Below, one piece after another: positions 46,194-55,992 of a stretch of 64,000 bases of DNA. A program made the position numbers and the translations under genes. The DNA comes from Elymus sibiricus (taxonomy: Eukaryota > Streptophyta > Magnoliopsida > Poales > Poaceae). The notes under the pieces were generated by a model. It was not told the origin of the DNA, searched no databases, and worked only from the letters and a program-made list of their open reading frames with translations. Position 1 is the first letter of the stretch, and every line of letters starts with the position of its first letter. The stretch covers positions 366,074,720 to 366,138,719 of the forward strand of contig CM077671.1 in the NCBI GenBank assembly GCA_039707655.1, written 5' to 3'.

Positions 46194-47465
46194 ATGTCGT
46201 CTTCGGAACTGCGCCCGCGCCCCGCCGCCTCCTTCTCCGGCGACCTGCCCGAGGACGCGCTGTACGAGGTCCTCCTCCGCCTCCCGGCCAAGGACCTCTG
46301 CCGCTTCCGTGCCGTCTGCCCCGCCTGGTGCGCCCTCACCTCCGACCCGCTCTTCGTCGCGGCGCACATGTCTCGCCACCGCACGGCGCCCCCGCTCCTC
46401 GCCATCGCCTACCGCGACGACAGTAAGGTCAACGGCGTTGCGATTTTGGATCTGTCGGGCAACGTCGTGAGGCGGATTCCAGTCACCCGGTATGAGATTG
46501 TTATGGTGAACGAGTCTGGTGACGCCGTTCGCCGGATCTCAAGCAAGGACGAGCATGATAGCATCTGTGTTGTGCGCAGCCGGCTAGACCTCGTGTGTTT
46601 CCACTGGAATGTGTACTCTAGGGCCTTGTGGTTGTGGGTGCTGAACCCGGTCACTGGAGCTACCATCGACCTGCCGATCGGCCACTCGGAGGAATTGGAG
46701 CATGAGCTAGAGGTACAGGGAACAAAATGGGGCTGCGATGTCCAGTGGTGTGCTTTTGGGAAGGTCTCCTCTACCAGAGAGTACAAGGCGCTCCGCATCT
46801 GTTGCATCCGTGACCGGCAGGTATGTGAGGTTATCACCTTTGATGACACCAACCATGGAAGCTGGAGGAGAAAGCAGGACCCTCCCTCCCGTATCTGTAC
46901 CGGTCGCCAGATGAGATGCGTGGTCGTTGATGGGGTGGTGTACTTCTTGATGGATTTTCACTTCACATACTTTGAAACTGGGGTTTTAACCATTGAGCCT
47001 GGTAGGATAGCTTTGTTCAACCTCGAGACGGAGGAGTGGGGTGTTCTACATGGCCCAGAACAGCTGCAGAGGTTTGTGCAAGAGAACAAGAAGTACGGTT
47101 ACTCAGGACTTGAGCTCCAGTTATCATTGGCTGAGTTGAACGGCTGCTTAGTTGTGGTTCATAATATTCACAACATATCTATGGACTTGTGGTTCTTGAC
47201 AGATTTTGAGAAAGGTATCTGGGTCAAGAAATGCAGCCTGCCTTCACATGTTGCTAGGCTTTTTTGGTATCCTTTTCTCATGTTAGATGATGGGAGAATT
47301 GTCTTCAGTGGGATGGATGGTCTAGAAGGTCTATTAACTGGTGGAAAGGAAGGAGAGGGATTCCTGCAAAGTTATGATCCAAGAAATGACACTTATGCTG
47401 ATGCACTAGAACTTAGAGATGCCAGATCAATTGGCATTTACACAGGAAGCCTGCTGAATTTATAG
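46194..47465 (+). CDS. F-box protein gene (423 aa), intact host gene
   Basis: F-box proteins bind Skp1 and recruit substrates to SCF ubiquitin ligases. The F-box spans about residues 16-60 (DLPEDALYEVLLRLPAKDLCRFRAVCPAWCALTSDP, shown here only as its key run LPEDALYEVLLRLPAKDL). The remainder fits an F-box-associated beta-propeller-like region of the large grass F-box families (LDLVCFHW, LWVLNPVTG, YKALRICC, YFLMDFHF). No kelch or leucine-rich repeats are obvious. ATG 46194 (GCGATGTCG) is chosen over the longer open frame from 46155, which lacks an ATG and overlaps the inferred 5'UTR intron. There are no stops or frameshifts in 423 codons, and the strong third-position GC at the 5' end falls toward the 3' end, as in many grass genes. 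This is the only host protein gene I can support. Its substrate is unknown. Confidence 0.9.
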   Translation: MSSSELRPRPAASFSGDLPEDALYEVLLRLPAKDLCRFRAVCPAWCALTSDPLFVAAHMSRHRTAPPLLAIAYRDDSKVNGVAILDLSGNVVRRIPVTRYEIVMVNESGDAVRRISSKDEHDSICVVRSRLDLVCFHWNVYSRALWLWVLNPVTGATIDLPIGHSEELEHELEVQGTKWGCDVQWCAFGKVSSTREYKALRICCIRDRQVCEVITFDDTNHGSWRRKQDPPSRICTGRQMRCVVVDGVVYFLMDFHFTYFETGVLTIEPGRIALFNLETEEWGVLHGPEQLQRFVQENKKYGYSGLELQLSLAELNGCLVVVHNIHNISMDLWFLTDFEKGIWVKKCSLPSHVARLFWYPFLMLDDGRIVFSGMDGLEGLLTGGKEGEGFLQSYDPRNDTYADALELRDARSIGIYTGSLLNL

Positions 47466-47522
47466 CGTAGCTGTCACTGATGAGGTGAATGATACATCGT
47501 ACTGGTTATTCGCCTTATGTTC

Positions 47523-47581
47523 TACTCCCTCTGTAAAGTAGTGATCTAAACGCTCATATTTCTTAATTTACGGCGGGAGTA
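47523..47581. mobile_element. Stowaway-type MITE, internally deleted
   Basis: It opens TACTCCCTCTGTAAAG and closes TTTACGGCGGGAGTA. The terminal TA is the duplicated Tc1/mariner target. Only about 59 bp long, so its centre is lost. Confidence 0.75.
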
Positions 47582-47755
47582 AATGTGAACAATTAGTGTC
47601 AGACAATGTTCCGATGCATGCCTCTATGGAAAAGTACCTATGTGCCTTCAAAGTATATTATGTTAATCTCCAATACATTTTGCCTGAGAAGGTTTGCAGT
47701 TTTTTGTTCGTTCCATTTTTATATGGCAATTTCAGGAGTTTGGTCAATGAGTTGC

Positions 47756-47838
47756 TACTCCCTATCTAAAATAAGTGTCGTGGTTTTAGTACAAATTTGA
47801 ACTAAGACCATGACACTTATTTTGGATCCGAGGGAGTA
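47756..47838. mobile_element. Stowaway MITE (Tc1/mariner type)
   Basis: TACTCCCTATCTAAAATAAG at one end and its near-complement ending AGGGAGTA at the other form an almost complete 83-bp hairpin, with TA target duplication. Confidence 0.92.
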
Positions 47839-48370
47839 CATAGCTATGGTCAGTTCGTAACAAACAAGCTTTTTAATGTGGTGTTTCAAACTATACTATG
47901 CTGCTCCCAGTGCGACATATGGGTTCGGTACAGGATGCATAATTTGTTGCTTTCTTGGAACAGATAATCATTTGCTAGCACATTTATGTTCTCCTCGAAT
48001 GTTCAATGCTACCTGGTGTACATTGGTGTCACCGACTCACATCTTTTGTTTCTCTGTTTTTCTTCCGCCTCGTGGCTGCTTTCATCTGTCACCGTTTTTC
48101 TATTTACTGAATTTTGTGCTTGTAGCCCGCTCAAGTTTTGAAGGGACAAAAGTTTAACGAACTCATGATGAATCTAGTTGCTGCTCTTAGCTTGGGGACC
48201 CAGGACACTGTATTCTGTGGACGGCCCATACCGAGTGAATATTTGAAAAGTGGTTGAGGTAATCTCTGGCTATGGTAATTTACAGGCCATCTTCTTCTCC
48301 ATTGCTTCCATGTAAAATGCAGAGGATGCCAGGGAGCTCTTGTGCGGCAAACAGATAAGCTAAGCTAATT

Positions 48371-48560
48371 TGGGAAAGAAGTCCACATAACCCTCCGGGG
48401 TTTCACCATCCGGTTTACCCCTTGAAGTCTAAAACCGGGTAAATAATCCCCTGATGTTTCCCAAACCAGGTAAACCACCCCCTCACACCAATTAGACTGT
48501 TTTTTCAAGCGGTTTTGGTGACCTGGGCAGATTGCGGGTGCTAGGTCGGCATGGTTCCTG
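48371..48560. other. Possible single terminus of an unidentified DNA transposon
   Basis: gggaaagaagtccacataaccctccggggtttcacc followed by further C-rich phrases (taccccttgaagtc, ggtaaaccaccccctcac) resembles ends of grass Mutator-like elements. No partner end was found in the window, so the call stays weak. Confidence 0.35.
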
Positions 48561-48699
48561 TCCTCCTCCGATCCATCTACCATCGCACGTCACGACCAGA
48601 CCATTCGTCGACGTCACGAGCAGCACCAACCAGCCCAGCATGGTCATGAAGCACCTTCTGTCGAAGGATGTGCTACTGTTGCGCCCACCCTACGTGCAG

Positions 48700-48745
<46 letters not shown>
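48700..48745 (+). repeat. Homopolymer run of 46 C
   Basis: An uninterrupted C run read directly. Its length may be unreliable in assembly. Confidence 0.85.
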
Positions 48746-48747
<2 letters not shown>

Positions 48748-49080
48748 TCGTCCTCAAGTCGACAACAGCTAGCGCCTGCGCCACATACAGAGCTCGCGCC
48801 CATGCCACCTACAGCTGGGACTTCCGACGGCAGCTGACGAGGTTCCCTATTAGAGCTGATCACGATTAGAACAGTCATGTCCAGCTTGTACGTGTGTATT
48901 GTCTCCGGTGGAGCTTCAGTTCACCTGCCATCGGGACCTCGTGCCAACGTCCACAAGTGAGTGCGCCTCGATCGCCAGGCGCCAGCTCCTCGTCGCTTCC
49001 GGCGTTCATGTCATGCTCGTCACCGTTGTAGAAGACCTCAATAGCTCGACCACCGTCCGCCTCAGAGAGCTTGAGTACGG

Positions 49081-49255
49081 GAATTTTTGTCCAAAAGGAC
49101 CACATACCGAACCGTATTGTCAAAAAGGACTACCTGCGGTACGTATTGGCAAAAGAGACCACCACCGAGCTGGCGGCAGGCGCGCCAGGTGACACGTGTT
49201 ACCTGCCGCCACGGCGGGAGGCGACAGCACCTGCCGCCAGTCGGCGAGGTGCCAG
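49081..49255. repeat. MULE left terminal inverted repeat
   Basis: Imperfectly pairs with the right end, including TTTTTGTCCAAAA, GTACGTATTG and CACCTGCCGCCA-type segments. Tandem GCCGCCACnGGnGGCGG-like units continue to about 49380. Confidence 0.85.
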
Positions 49256-49519
49256 CACGGCTGCAACGGGTTCCCAGACTCGAGGCCGTAATGGGAACGG
49301 CTGGTGGGGCCTGCCGCCACGGGGCCAGGCGGCCGGGTGGGACCTGCCGCCACCGCAGGAGGCGGCCTGTGGGGCTGCTCCCACCGACACCGGTTCCCTC
49401 GCCAGCTGCACGCTGGCTCTGATTCCCACGCGATACAATGTGCTCTTTTGCTGATTGCAATGCGCGGCACTGTTGCAAATTTCTCTGATTTCGCTGCGGG
49501 ACTGATTCCTGTCTGCAGA

Positions 49520-49588
49520 TTTCCCGCCTAATTTTTCGTCTGTTCGCCCTTAATTTCCCGCCATTATATTCGTCATCTGAGCCTATAA
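49520..49588 (+). promoter_or_regulatory. Promoter of the GRF accessory gene: two TTTCCCGCC motifs and a TATA box
   Basis: TTTCCCGCC occurs at 49520-49528 and 49554-49562. CCTATAAAACG (TATA at about 49582-49588) lies about 90 bases before the ATG at 49677. TTTCCCGCC is the consensus E2F/DP site of plant S-phase genes; binding is inferred. Confidence 0.6.
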
Positions 49589-49676
49589 AACGAGGCATTG
49601 AATCTGTCTTCGTCCATCGTCCAGCCACCCTTGAAAACACCAGCGCGCTTAGTCTGTCACACATTGTATAGTCAGT

Positions 49677-50339
49677 ATGAGTTTGCCTTGCTCGAATCAA
49701 AGCATTAGGCCTAGGAAAATGAAGAGTGCGAGTTTGCCTGCAGGGGTGGAAGTCTTGCGCTGTTGGTGCGGCGATCTTTGCAAGGTCAAGGAGGTGACGG
49801 ATTTTTTGGATTGGTTGGGCATGAAATTTTTCATGTGGCTAATTATGAGGAAGATCCACCCGTAGCTAGTTCACCGTACGACAAGCCTCCGGTATGCTTC
49901 AGCCATAAAAAATATACGTGTTGTTGGTGTTATTGTTGATTTTATATTTATATTTTTGTTGTAGTCCCCTCCGCCTCTGTGCATGTACTATCGTTGGATT
50001 GACACGAACATGCCGGCTTGGGCGGTGACTGAGATTCGTGAAAGAAGTCGTCGTGCATGGGCAAGTTTGCACGCGGAAGAGCGCCGTGAAAAGGCGGCGG
50101 CAGAGGAGAAAGCAGAGCAAGAGAAAGAGTTAAAAGAGTACTATGCGGAGCAGAGGTCTTTCTTTGATGAGATGCTGAAGAAAAACAGGGAAGAGGGACG
50201 TCGCTTGGAGGAGGCGCAACGGCAGCGACAGAAGGCCTGTGAGGCGGAGAGTCAGAGAAAGAAAGAAAGAGCTCGTGTGGCCAAGGAAGCAGAAGAAGCT
50301 GCTGATGGAAAAGGAAAATATCCACGTTGGACTCAGTAG
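49677..50339 (+). pseudogene. MULE accessory gene 1: GRF-type zinc finger plus coiled coil, one frameshift
   Basis: Exon 1 (49677-49891) encodes a Ser/Pro/Arg leader. It then encodes a GRF-type zinc-finger signature, LRCWCGDLCKVKE ... GMKFFMC, whose last Cys, followed by ANYEEDPP, is reached only by correcting a one-base loss near 49835. Uncorrected, the frame stops at 49863-49865. An intron (gtatgc at 49892, ttgttgtag ending 49964) joins in phase to exon 2 (49965-50339). Exon 2 encodes YYRWIDTNMP and a long Glu/Lys/Arg/Ala coiled coil (AEERREKAAAEEKAEQEKEL). GRF fingers bind single-stranded nucleic acid in other proteins, and similar GRF/coiled-coil proteins are frequent in grass genomes. 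A role in transposition, like mudrB, is only inferred from position. Confidence 0.75.
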
Positions 50340-50460
50340 ATTTATGTGATTGTATCTTAAAATTCGGAGCAAGCTGTATCTTACTTTCAACATATTAATG
50401 TTGCTTAATTTATGTATGTTGATTTCAGTTGTAATAAAATGTGACCTTTTGTCCCGTCTT

Positions 50461-50634
50461 ATTTTCCCGCGGCACATAATTTCCCGCCAATTTCTCCCGC
50501 CTTTTTTCCCGCCCGTTTTTCGCGCCATAAAAGTTCCCGCCAGTTTTTCCCGCCAATTTATCCCGCCCTTTTTTCCCGCCATATTTTCCCGTTGCCGACT
50601 TCCCGCCTATTCTGCTCTTCTGAACCTATAAAAC
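50461..50634 (+). promoter_or_regulatory. Dense E2F-type TTTCCCGCC motif array with TATA box
   Basis: Exact TTTCCCGCC lies at 50480-50488, 50505-50513, 50546-50554 and 50572-50580. Near matches (TTTTCCCGCGG, TTCTCCCGCC, TTTTCGCGCC, AGTTCCCGCC, ATCCCGCCC, TTTTCCCGTT, CTTCCCGCC) fill the gaps, so the motif recurs about every 10-20 bases over 145 bp. CCTATAAAACC (about 50627-50634) follows, some 55 bases before ATG 50687. Confidence 0.7.
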
Positions 50635-50686
50635 CCCCTCCACACTATGGTGGGTAAGCAGCCCAGTGTATCGTACTCTTGTCAAG

Positions 50687-51211
50687 ATGTCCCATTATCC
50701 TTTTGATCGTAGTTTTCACCCCGGTATGTGCCAATGTCTTCTGCGTTTAGCCAGCAATTTCAAGATAGACAATAGAATTGTTCCATGGGAGGAACTCATC
50801 AGTAGTGACACCGTACTGAATGAGCTGGCTCACGCATTAGCTAGGAGCGGGTGGCCTCCAAGAACTTTTGAGGAGATACGCAAAGAACTTCTCAGGTTGC
50901 ATGGAAGATGGCAGAAGCAACTGCATAAGAGTGAATCTTACCTGAAGCTTGCAGCAGAACATACACAGTGGTGGACAGACGACAGCGAGGATGAAGACGG
51001 CATCTTCATGCCGAGCACCAAGGCCAAGACCACCGCATCGTCGAAGGGGAAGAGCTCTATATCGACGAAGGGCAAGAGCTCTGCATCGTCGAAGGGGAAG
51101 AGCTCTGTATCGACGAAGGGCAAGCGCTCTGCATTGTCAAAGGGCAAGAGCTGTGCATCGTCGAAGGGCAAGAGCTCTGCATCGACGGAGGATGACGACG
51201 ACTTTATGTAG
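50687..51211 (+). CDS. MULE accessory gene 2: small protein with KGKS repeats, function unknown
   Basis: The first ATG is at 50687 (AAGATGTCC), 174 codons to the stop; the frame upstream of it has no ATG. Residues about 1-100 look folded (HYPFDRSFHPGMCQCLLRLA, WEELISSDTVLNELAHALA, GWPPRTFEEIRKELLRLHGRW). An acidic hinge (DDSEDEDG) follows. A lysine/serine tail then consists of about eight units of the type SSKGKSS or STKGKSS, ending EDDDDFM. The basic repeat tail would suit nucleic-acid or chromatin binding, but that is inference; I recognise no family. The frame is intact, in contrast to both other genes of the element. It ends 124 bases from the convergent transposase stop. Confidence 0.7.
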   Translation: MSHYPFDRSFHPGMCQCLLRLASNFKIDNRIVPWEELISSDTVLNELAHALARSGWPPRTFEEIRKELLRLHGRWQKQLHKSESYLKLAAEHTQWWTDDSEDEDGIFMPSTKAKTTASSKGKSSISTKGKSSASSKGKSSVSTKGKRSALSKGKSCASSKGKSSASTEDDDDFM

Positions 51212-51334
51212 CTTTTGATGAGACCGCAATCCAGTGTATGACAAGTTGTATCTTTATTTCAGCAGTTTAATGTATCTTAATTTATGTATGTTAATTTCAC
51301 GCCATAAGTTATTTTCAGATGCATTTTTATTTCC

Positions 51335-53700
51335 TCATACTACATAAATGTAGTGCATATCAATGCCCCATGCCCAGAACTCACCATTCCAGGTGTTGTA
51401 TAAATTGTACATGTTGAAGTACGGCGACACGTATGGTTCGACGCTGATTTTTTGATCTGCAGCTGCCCGGAGGACGTGACTGCAAGGGTATCCCAGAAGA
51501 TTGGGCTTCTTGAAACTACACTCACACGACGTTGGGCCGAGGGTGACAACTTGTTTTTTTGATCCTCTGTGGTGACCCTTAACATACTTGGCTCGCACGT
51601 TGACTTCCCATTTATTCCTAAGTGCATCCACTTTCCTATAACCATGGCTTTGCGACTTCTTTGCTTTCTCATCCAGATGTCTTTGCATCTTCTCAGACCA
51701 AGGCTTGTTCAATTCAACTAGTGCCTTGGCGACGGTGACTCTGTCTGCAAAGTACGACATAGTTCGGTTCCAAGTCTCATCTATTAGGGCTGTGATAGGT
51801 AGGGCTCGCACACCTTTAAGAACACCATTGTACACCTCTGACATGTTGCTGGTCATTATTCCATACCGAGCCCCGGTGTCGTGACATTGCGCCCACTTGT
51901 ACAAATCAGGGCAATTCTCGTCGATCCACTGGCTCAAATTTATTGCCGTCCGACGACCCCTGCGATCTTCTCCCGCTGCCACAGATGCGCGCTCGATCTC
52001 CCATTGATACCTGCCCAGATAGCATTCATTTTGACTTCAGTTTCCTGCATGCACATCCTCTTGAATAACTTGAACCAATCTTTGTTCTTGAATTTGGAGT
52101 AAAAATTTGTTGCCAAATGCCTCATGCACCACCTTGTCTCTAGATCGGGCCACCCCCACTCTGGATCTTCTGACGCCTTAATTATGTCGAGCGCGCTTAA
52201 TAGCCCGGTGTTGCGATCAGAGATGATGCAAACGCCGCGACGATCTTTCACGACCCCCATCTTCAGGCAGCTCAGGAACCACAACCAGCTATCTTTGTTC
52301 TCGCTCTCGACTAGTGCGTATGCAATTGGAAGAAGTTGATTATTTACATCTGCAGCAATCGCCACCAACAGTGTGCCCTTGTATTTGCCTGTGAGAAATG
52401 TACCATCAATTGATAATACCGGGCGACAGTGCCTGAATGCTTGTATAGTCTGGGCGAATGCCCAGAATAAGCGGTCCAGGATTTTCTCGCCCGGGTTCAA
52501 TGGGTTTTCACGTTCTTTCCGCCAAACTTGAGTCCCCCTGTTAGTAGTTGCTATCTGATGAAGCATCCTCGGTGCATAAGAATAGGCCTCCTAATAGGTT
52601 CCATACAACCTCTGGAATATCTTTTCCTTTGCACGCCTAGCTTTGCTGTAGCTGACAGTGAAGCCAATCTGATCGGCTGATGTTGCCTGTAAAGCCCTAA
52701 TACTAATATTAAGACTTTCCTGCATAGTCGTTTGCATCCTCTGTGACACATATTCTGCAGTCACATTGCAGTGATCTGAAAGAGTCCCGGTTTGCTCACA
52801 GCCATGTTCCACTATTTTTGTGATATGCCATGGCTGACATACCCCAGGCTTCAGGCGAGCGATAACTCTTCCGCGGGAACCCCCTTCGCGATGGAGGCAT
52901 ATGACCTTCAACTCCTTTTTATCAGACTGCTTCACTCTATGCTGGCGGTGTATGCCTATTGCATAGCTATTCATTGCCTGGTAAGCAGATTTCTTATCAG
53001 GGAAAACCTGCCCAACGGCCAGACTTCCCGCTTGTAGGCCAGGAACAGAGTGAAATTCATTGGTGATGCTCATAACCTGTAAAAACTCTGGGTTTATTGG
53101 TCTCGCAACCGCCCTCTCAGGAGGAACAACTTCTTCATCATCTGAGTCTGAAGAGGCAGAAGAATGACCATCATCATCATCATCTAGCGCCTCCGGCAAT
53201 CCCTCCACGTGTTCGCTGATGTCAACGACCGCAGACCAGTATCCTGTGTCATACACTTCTTGGCCGCCTGTCGGTTCCGATGGGCCGGCGCTGGGGGCTA
53301 CAGTGATGGCCAACTCATACTCACCGCCCCCGCTACTGCACTCGGCAACATCAGTGACAGAAATGAACTCCACATACACCATGGGTTGTCCAAACATACA
53401 GTTCTTCGGATTGCTTGCAAACCCCATGTACGAACCCCAAGATCTTTCACCAGTAACCGGCCGCAGACCCCAACGGGGAACTGTCCCATCATTTCCCCCG
53501 GCAACCACGAAAGCCTCCATGGTCATCTTTTTTCCATCCATCGCTGGCCCAAACACTGCTCGGATGCACCTTCTAACTGCCGCATACCCTACATTGACCA
53601 TGTCTTTCACTACAACCATAGTCGTACCGCACCTCGACACATCCACACCGGAAGGAGTGTCGCGTACGATGTCCCCATAGAACACTAACAAATTTTCCAT
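51335..53700 (-). pseudogene. MULE (mudrA-like) transposase, one stop and one frameshift
   Basis: This is the DDE transposase of a Mutator-like element. The N-terminal part (53700-52591) has a basic/aromatic leader, an acidic stretch (DDDDDGHSSASSDSDDEE) and the MuDR DNA-binding domain (GQVFPDKKSAYQAMNSYAI, LKVICLHREGGSRGRV). A TAG at 52591-52593 follows LYGTY, and the same frame resumes. The catalytic domain then has SIDGTFLTGKYKG (first Asp), CIISDRNTGLL (second Asp), CMRHLATNF, and in the third frame SNMSEVYNG (likely Glu). The frame shifts in the 51940-51982 overlap. The C-terminus carries a SWIM zinc finger, CECSF...YPCSH. The ATG at 53700 is the natural start. Apart from two lesions the protein is complete, so the element was autonomous recently in its history. 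Confidence 0.92.
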
Positions 53701-55289
53701 ATTACCTAACGAGCAGCCATATTTACATTGTTAGTCAATTTATATTCTAATAACTTACGGTAATAATCGTTTATTTACATATAATAATCCGACTAATATT
53801 CACAACACAACAGTAACATCATTCACAGCAGTACATCAACACAAAAAATAATTATTCAAAAAATTACACCACAGCATTTATACCTCTTGTTCAATAAGGA
53901 TATCCTTCTGAATAGAAAAATCCGTTAGCGTGAATATATCACCGGTAATATATCAACGGGGTCGACCTATTATCACATGACAAAAAAATTAGACGCACAA
54001 TTTTTTTCTGCTGCCAAAAGTTTCAAAATAGCAGTAGCATGCATGTGGTCATCACCTCTAAAGAGAAACCGAAGACCGAAAAACAATTTCATCAATCACG
54101 TCATCTCCTCCTAGTTTGCTACCCAGACGATATTTTCTTTACCTAATTACATACATCATCAAGGATATTAGCATTTATCTTGCATTTCATGTACGGTTTC
54201 CTACTCTACCAAATTAGCTAATAAAGTCTACGTATGATTTCCTTACTACATCACTTATTAAAAAACATGACACATGAAATAACAACCCATTTAATCATGC
54301 AATGACCAATTATAGTACAATCATTTTCTTAATTAACATTTTAAGAACTTCTTGCATGTCTAACTAAAATGATGCATCTTAAAGGCTTAACGCTGATCGA
54401 CAATACAGTCAAATATTTGTTATCGAGATTCCGGCTCTAACGCAACCAAAACGTTTAACATAAGTCCTAATTACGACTTACTAAGAAAAATAACAACATC
54501 TTGCATGTTAAAAAATAGTACTAATGGACATAGCTAACATTGATCTATAACATCTTCAACATACTGTTCTAACAAATATTACTATAAATGCAAATGACGG
54601 GCTAAAAAATATTTCATATGAAAACGTTTATAACTTTCAAGACGTAAACATCGCATAGCTAATAACGGGCTAAAATACTAACTAATTTCCAACGTGCATG
54701 CATAAAAAAATTCATGTATTGCAAAGATCATACCTTGATCAAATTACTCCACTTAGTACTTCACTTCACACGGCAAATCGTACTCCTAAAGCTCCAAATT
54801 ACTCCACAAAGTGATGAAATACTACCTAAAACAACAGATAATACATACTTAAAAACTAATAAAACAAAGTAAAAACATCATGCATGCGAACACAACCAAC
54901 AAAAATGGACTACTCTTACCTTGATCTTTCGTTTCTTCAACTACAACATTTTCAAAATCTTACTCTAAACCGTCAGAATAGTGTACTGTGAGGGCGAGAG
55001 AGCAGACAGAGTAGTGTAGGAAGAGAGCAGGCAGATTAGCGAGAGAGCATGCAATGTATGTAGGAAGCAGCGGGATCGGATCAAATATAAAAGGAAGGGG
55101 ACTATAGTGTCGGCAGAACAGTTATCGTAGCAATCAGCAGCAGCGGCATCATCTTTCAATCAGCCTCGTAATCAGCAACGGCAGCATCTTTCAATCAGTG
55201 TCGCCGCCCTAGGAATCAGCGGAAGTATCGGAATTAGCGCCGTCACACGCAGCTGTCTAGACGCACGGTGCACAGGGCTGGCAACGGAA
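53701..55289 (-). other. MULE 5' region upstream of the transposase
   Basis: AT-rich, no coding frame (53701-54960), grading into a GA/CT-rich segment (54975-55120) that may be the transposase promoter or leader. The minus-strand motif TTTTATATTTGATC near 55085 could be a TATA region. No E2F-type array was seen on this side. Confidence 0.45.
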
Positions 55290-55472
55290 ACCGGGGCGGC
55301 TGCCTCGGGTGGTGGCGGCAGGTGCCGGCCGCCTGGGCTGGTGGCGGCAGGTGACACGCGTCGCCTGGCGCGCCTGCCGCCACAAACCTGGGGGTCCTTT
55401 TTGACAATACGTACCGGACCTGGTCCTTTCTGGCAATACGACTCGGCAGCTGGTCTTTTTGGACAAAAATTC
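55290..55472. repeat. MULE right terminal inverted repeat
   Basis: Complement of the left repeat. Outside it, gctgtaccagccactgg continues the sequence interrupted at 49080. Confidence 0.85.
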
Positions 55473-55481
55473 CGAGTACGG

Positions 55482-55992
55482 CTGTACCAGCCACTGGTCA
55501 CACGTGATGCTTGCTAGCTTGCATCGGTTGGCGACTTGGCGGGGTGTACCCGCGCGGGTGCTCAGCAGGGGCGCAGACGACCATAAGGGTTAGCTTTCCT
55601 CTTTGAGGGAATGCCTTATTGCCTTTCGAAACACAAGGCGCTGTTGGCTTCCTGCAGGCGGCACGACCTGGACATGGGAAGATTCACCGCCAAGAAACTC
55701 ACAAAGTTAGAAGTGTGGGATTCGGCGAGCTACATGTTGATGTCACCGCCAAGAAACTCACAAGGTTTGATTTACTAGAATAATGAGAATGTATGCGTGT
55801 CTCACGTGCTGGTTCCTGCATTTCATGGAGTGTGCAGTGGCCAGCAACTGGCACATCTTATCTGACCGATCCTTTAAGCAATGGGAATCGGATAGATTGT
55901 GGTCAGTGCTCGAATACGGTTCACATGCATTTAGGTCTCATCACCGGCACTCATCTTTTATTCATCGATTTTATTTTTTATTCATCTTCTTA
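55482..55992. other. Flank right of the MULE, continuous with 48561-49080
   Basis: Reads on from the pre-insertion sequence. A 20-base phrase (caccgccaagaaactcacaa) occurs twice at 55687 and 55744. No gene seen. Confidence 0.4.

Larger units (their letters stand above)
47466..48370 (+). other. 3' flank of the F-box gene with two Stowaway MITEs
   Basis: Likely includes the 3'UTR; no clear polyadenylation signal is assigned. Two small Stowaway elements lie within. No second gene seen. Confidence 0.5.
49081..55472 (-). mobile_element. MuDR-like MULE with transposase and two convergent accessory genes
   Basis: Long inverted repeats match in stretches: the left opens GAATTTTTGTCCAAAAGGACCA, and the complement of the right opens GAATTTTTGTCCAAAAAGACCA. 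Pairing continues through GTACGTATTG, GGCGGCAGGCGCGCCAGG and CACCTGCCGCCA. A 9-bp duplication (tgagtacgg 49072-49080, cgagtacgg 55473-55481) matches at eight of nine bases, as expected for Mutator. The 6392-bp element holds a minus-strand transposase gene (53700-51335) and two plus-strand genes (49677-50339 and 50687-51211), all converging toward about 51270. This echoes mudrA/mudrB of maize MuDR. Confidence 0.93.

Noticed and set aside
45815..46426. 203-codon frame overlapping the start of the F-box gene
   Set aside because: Out of frame with the F-box protein, Pro/Arg-rich from GC content, no domain; a shadow of the real gene and its 5'UTR.
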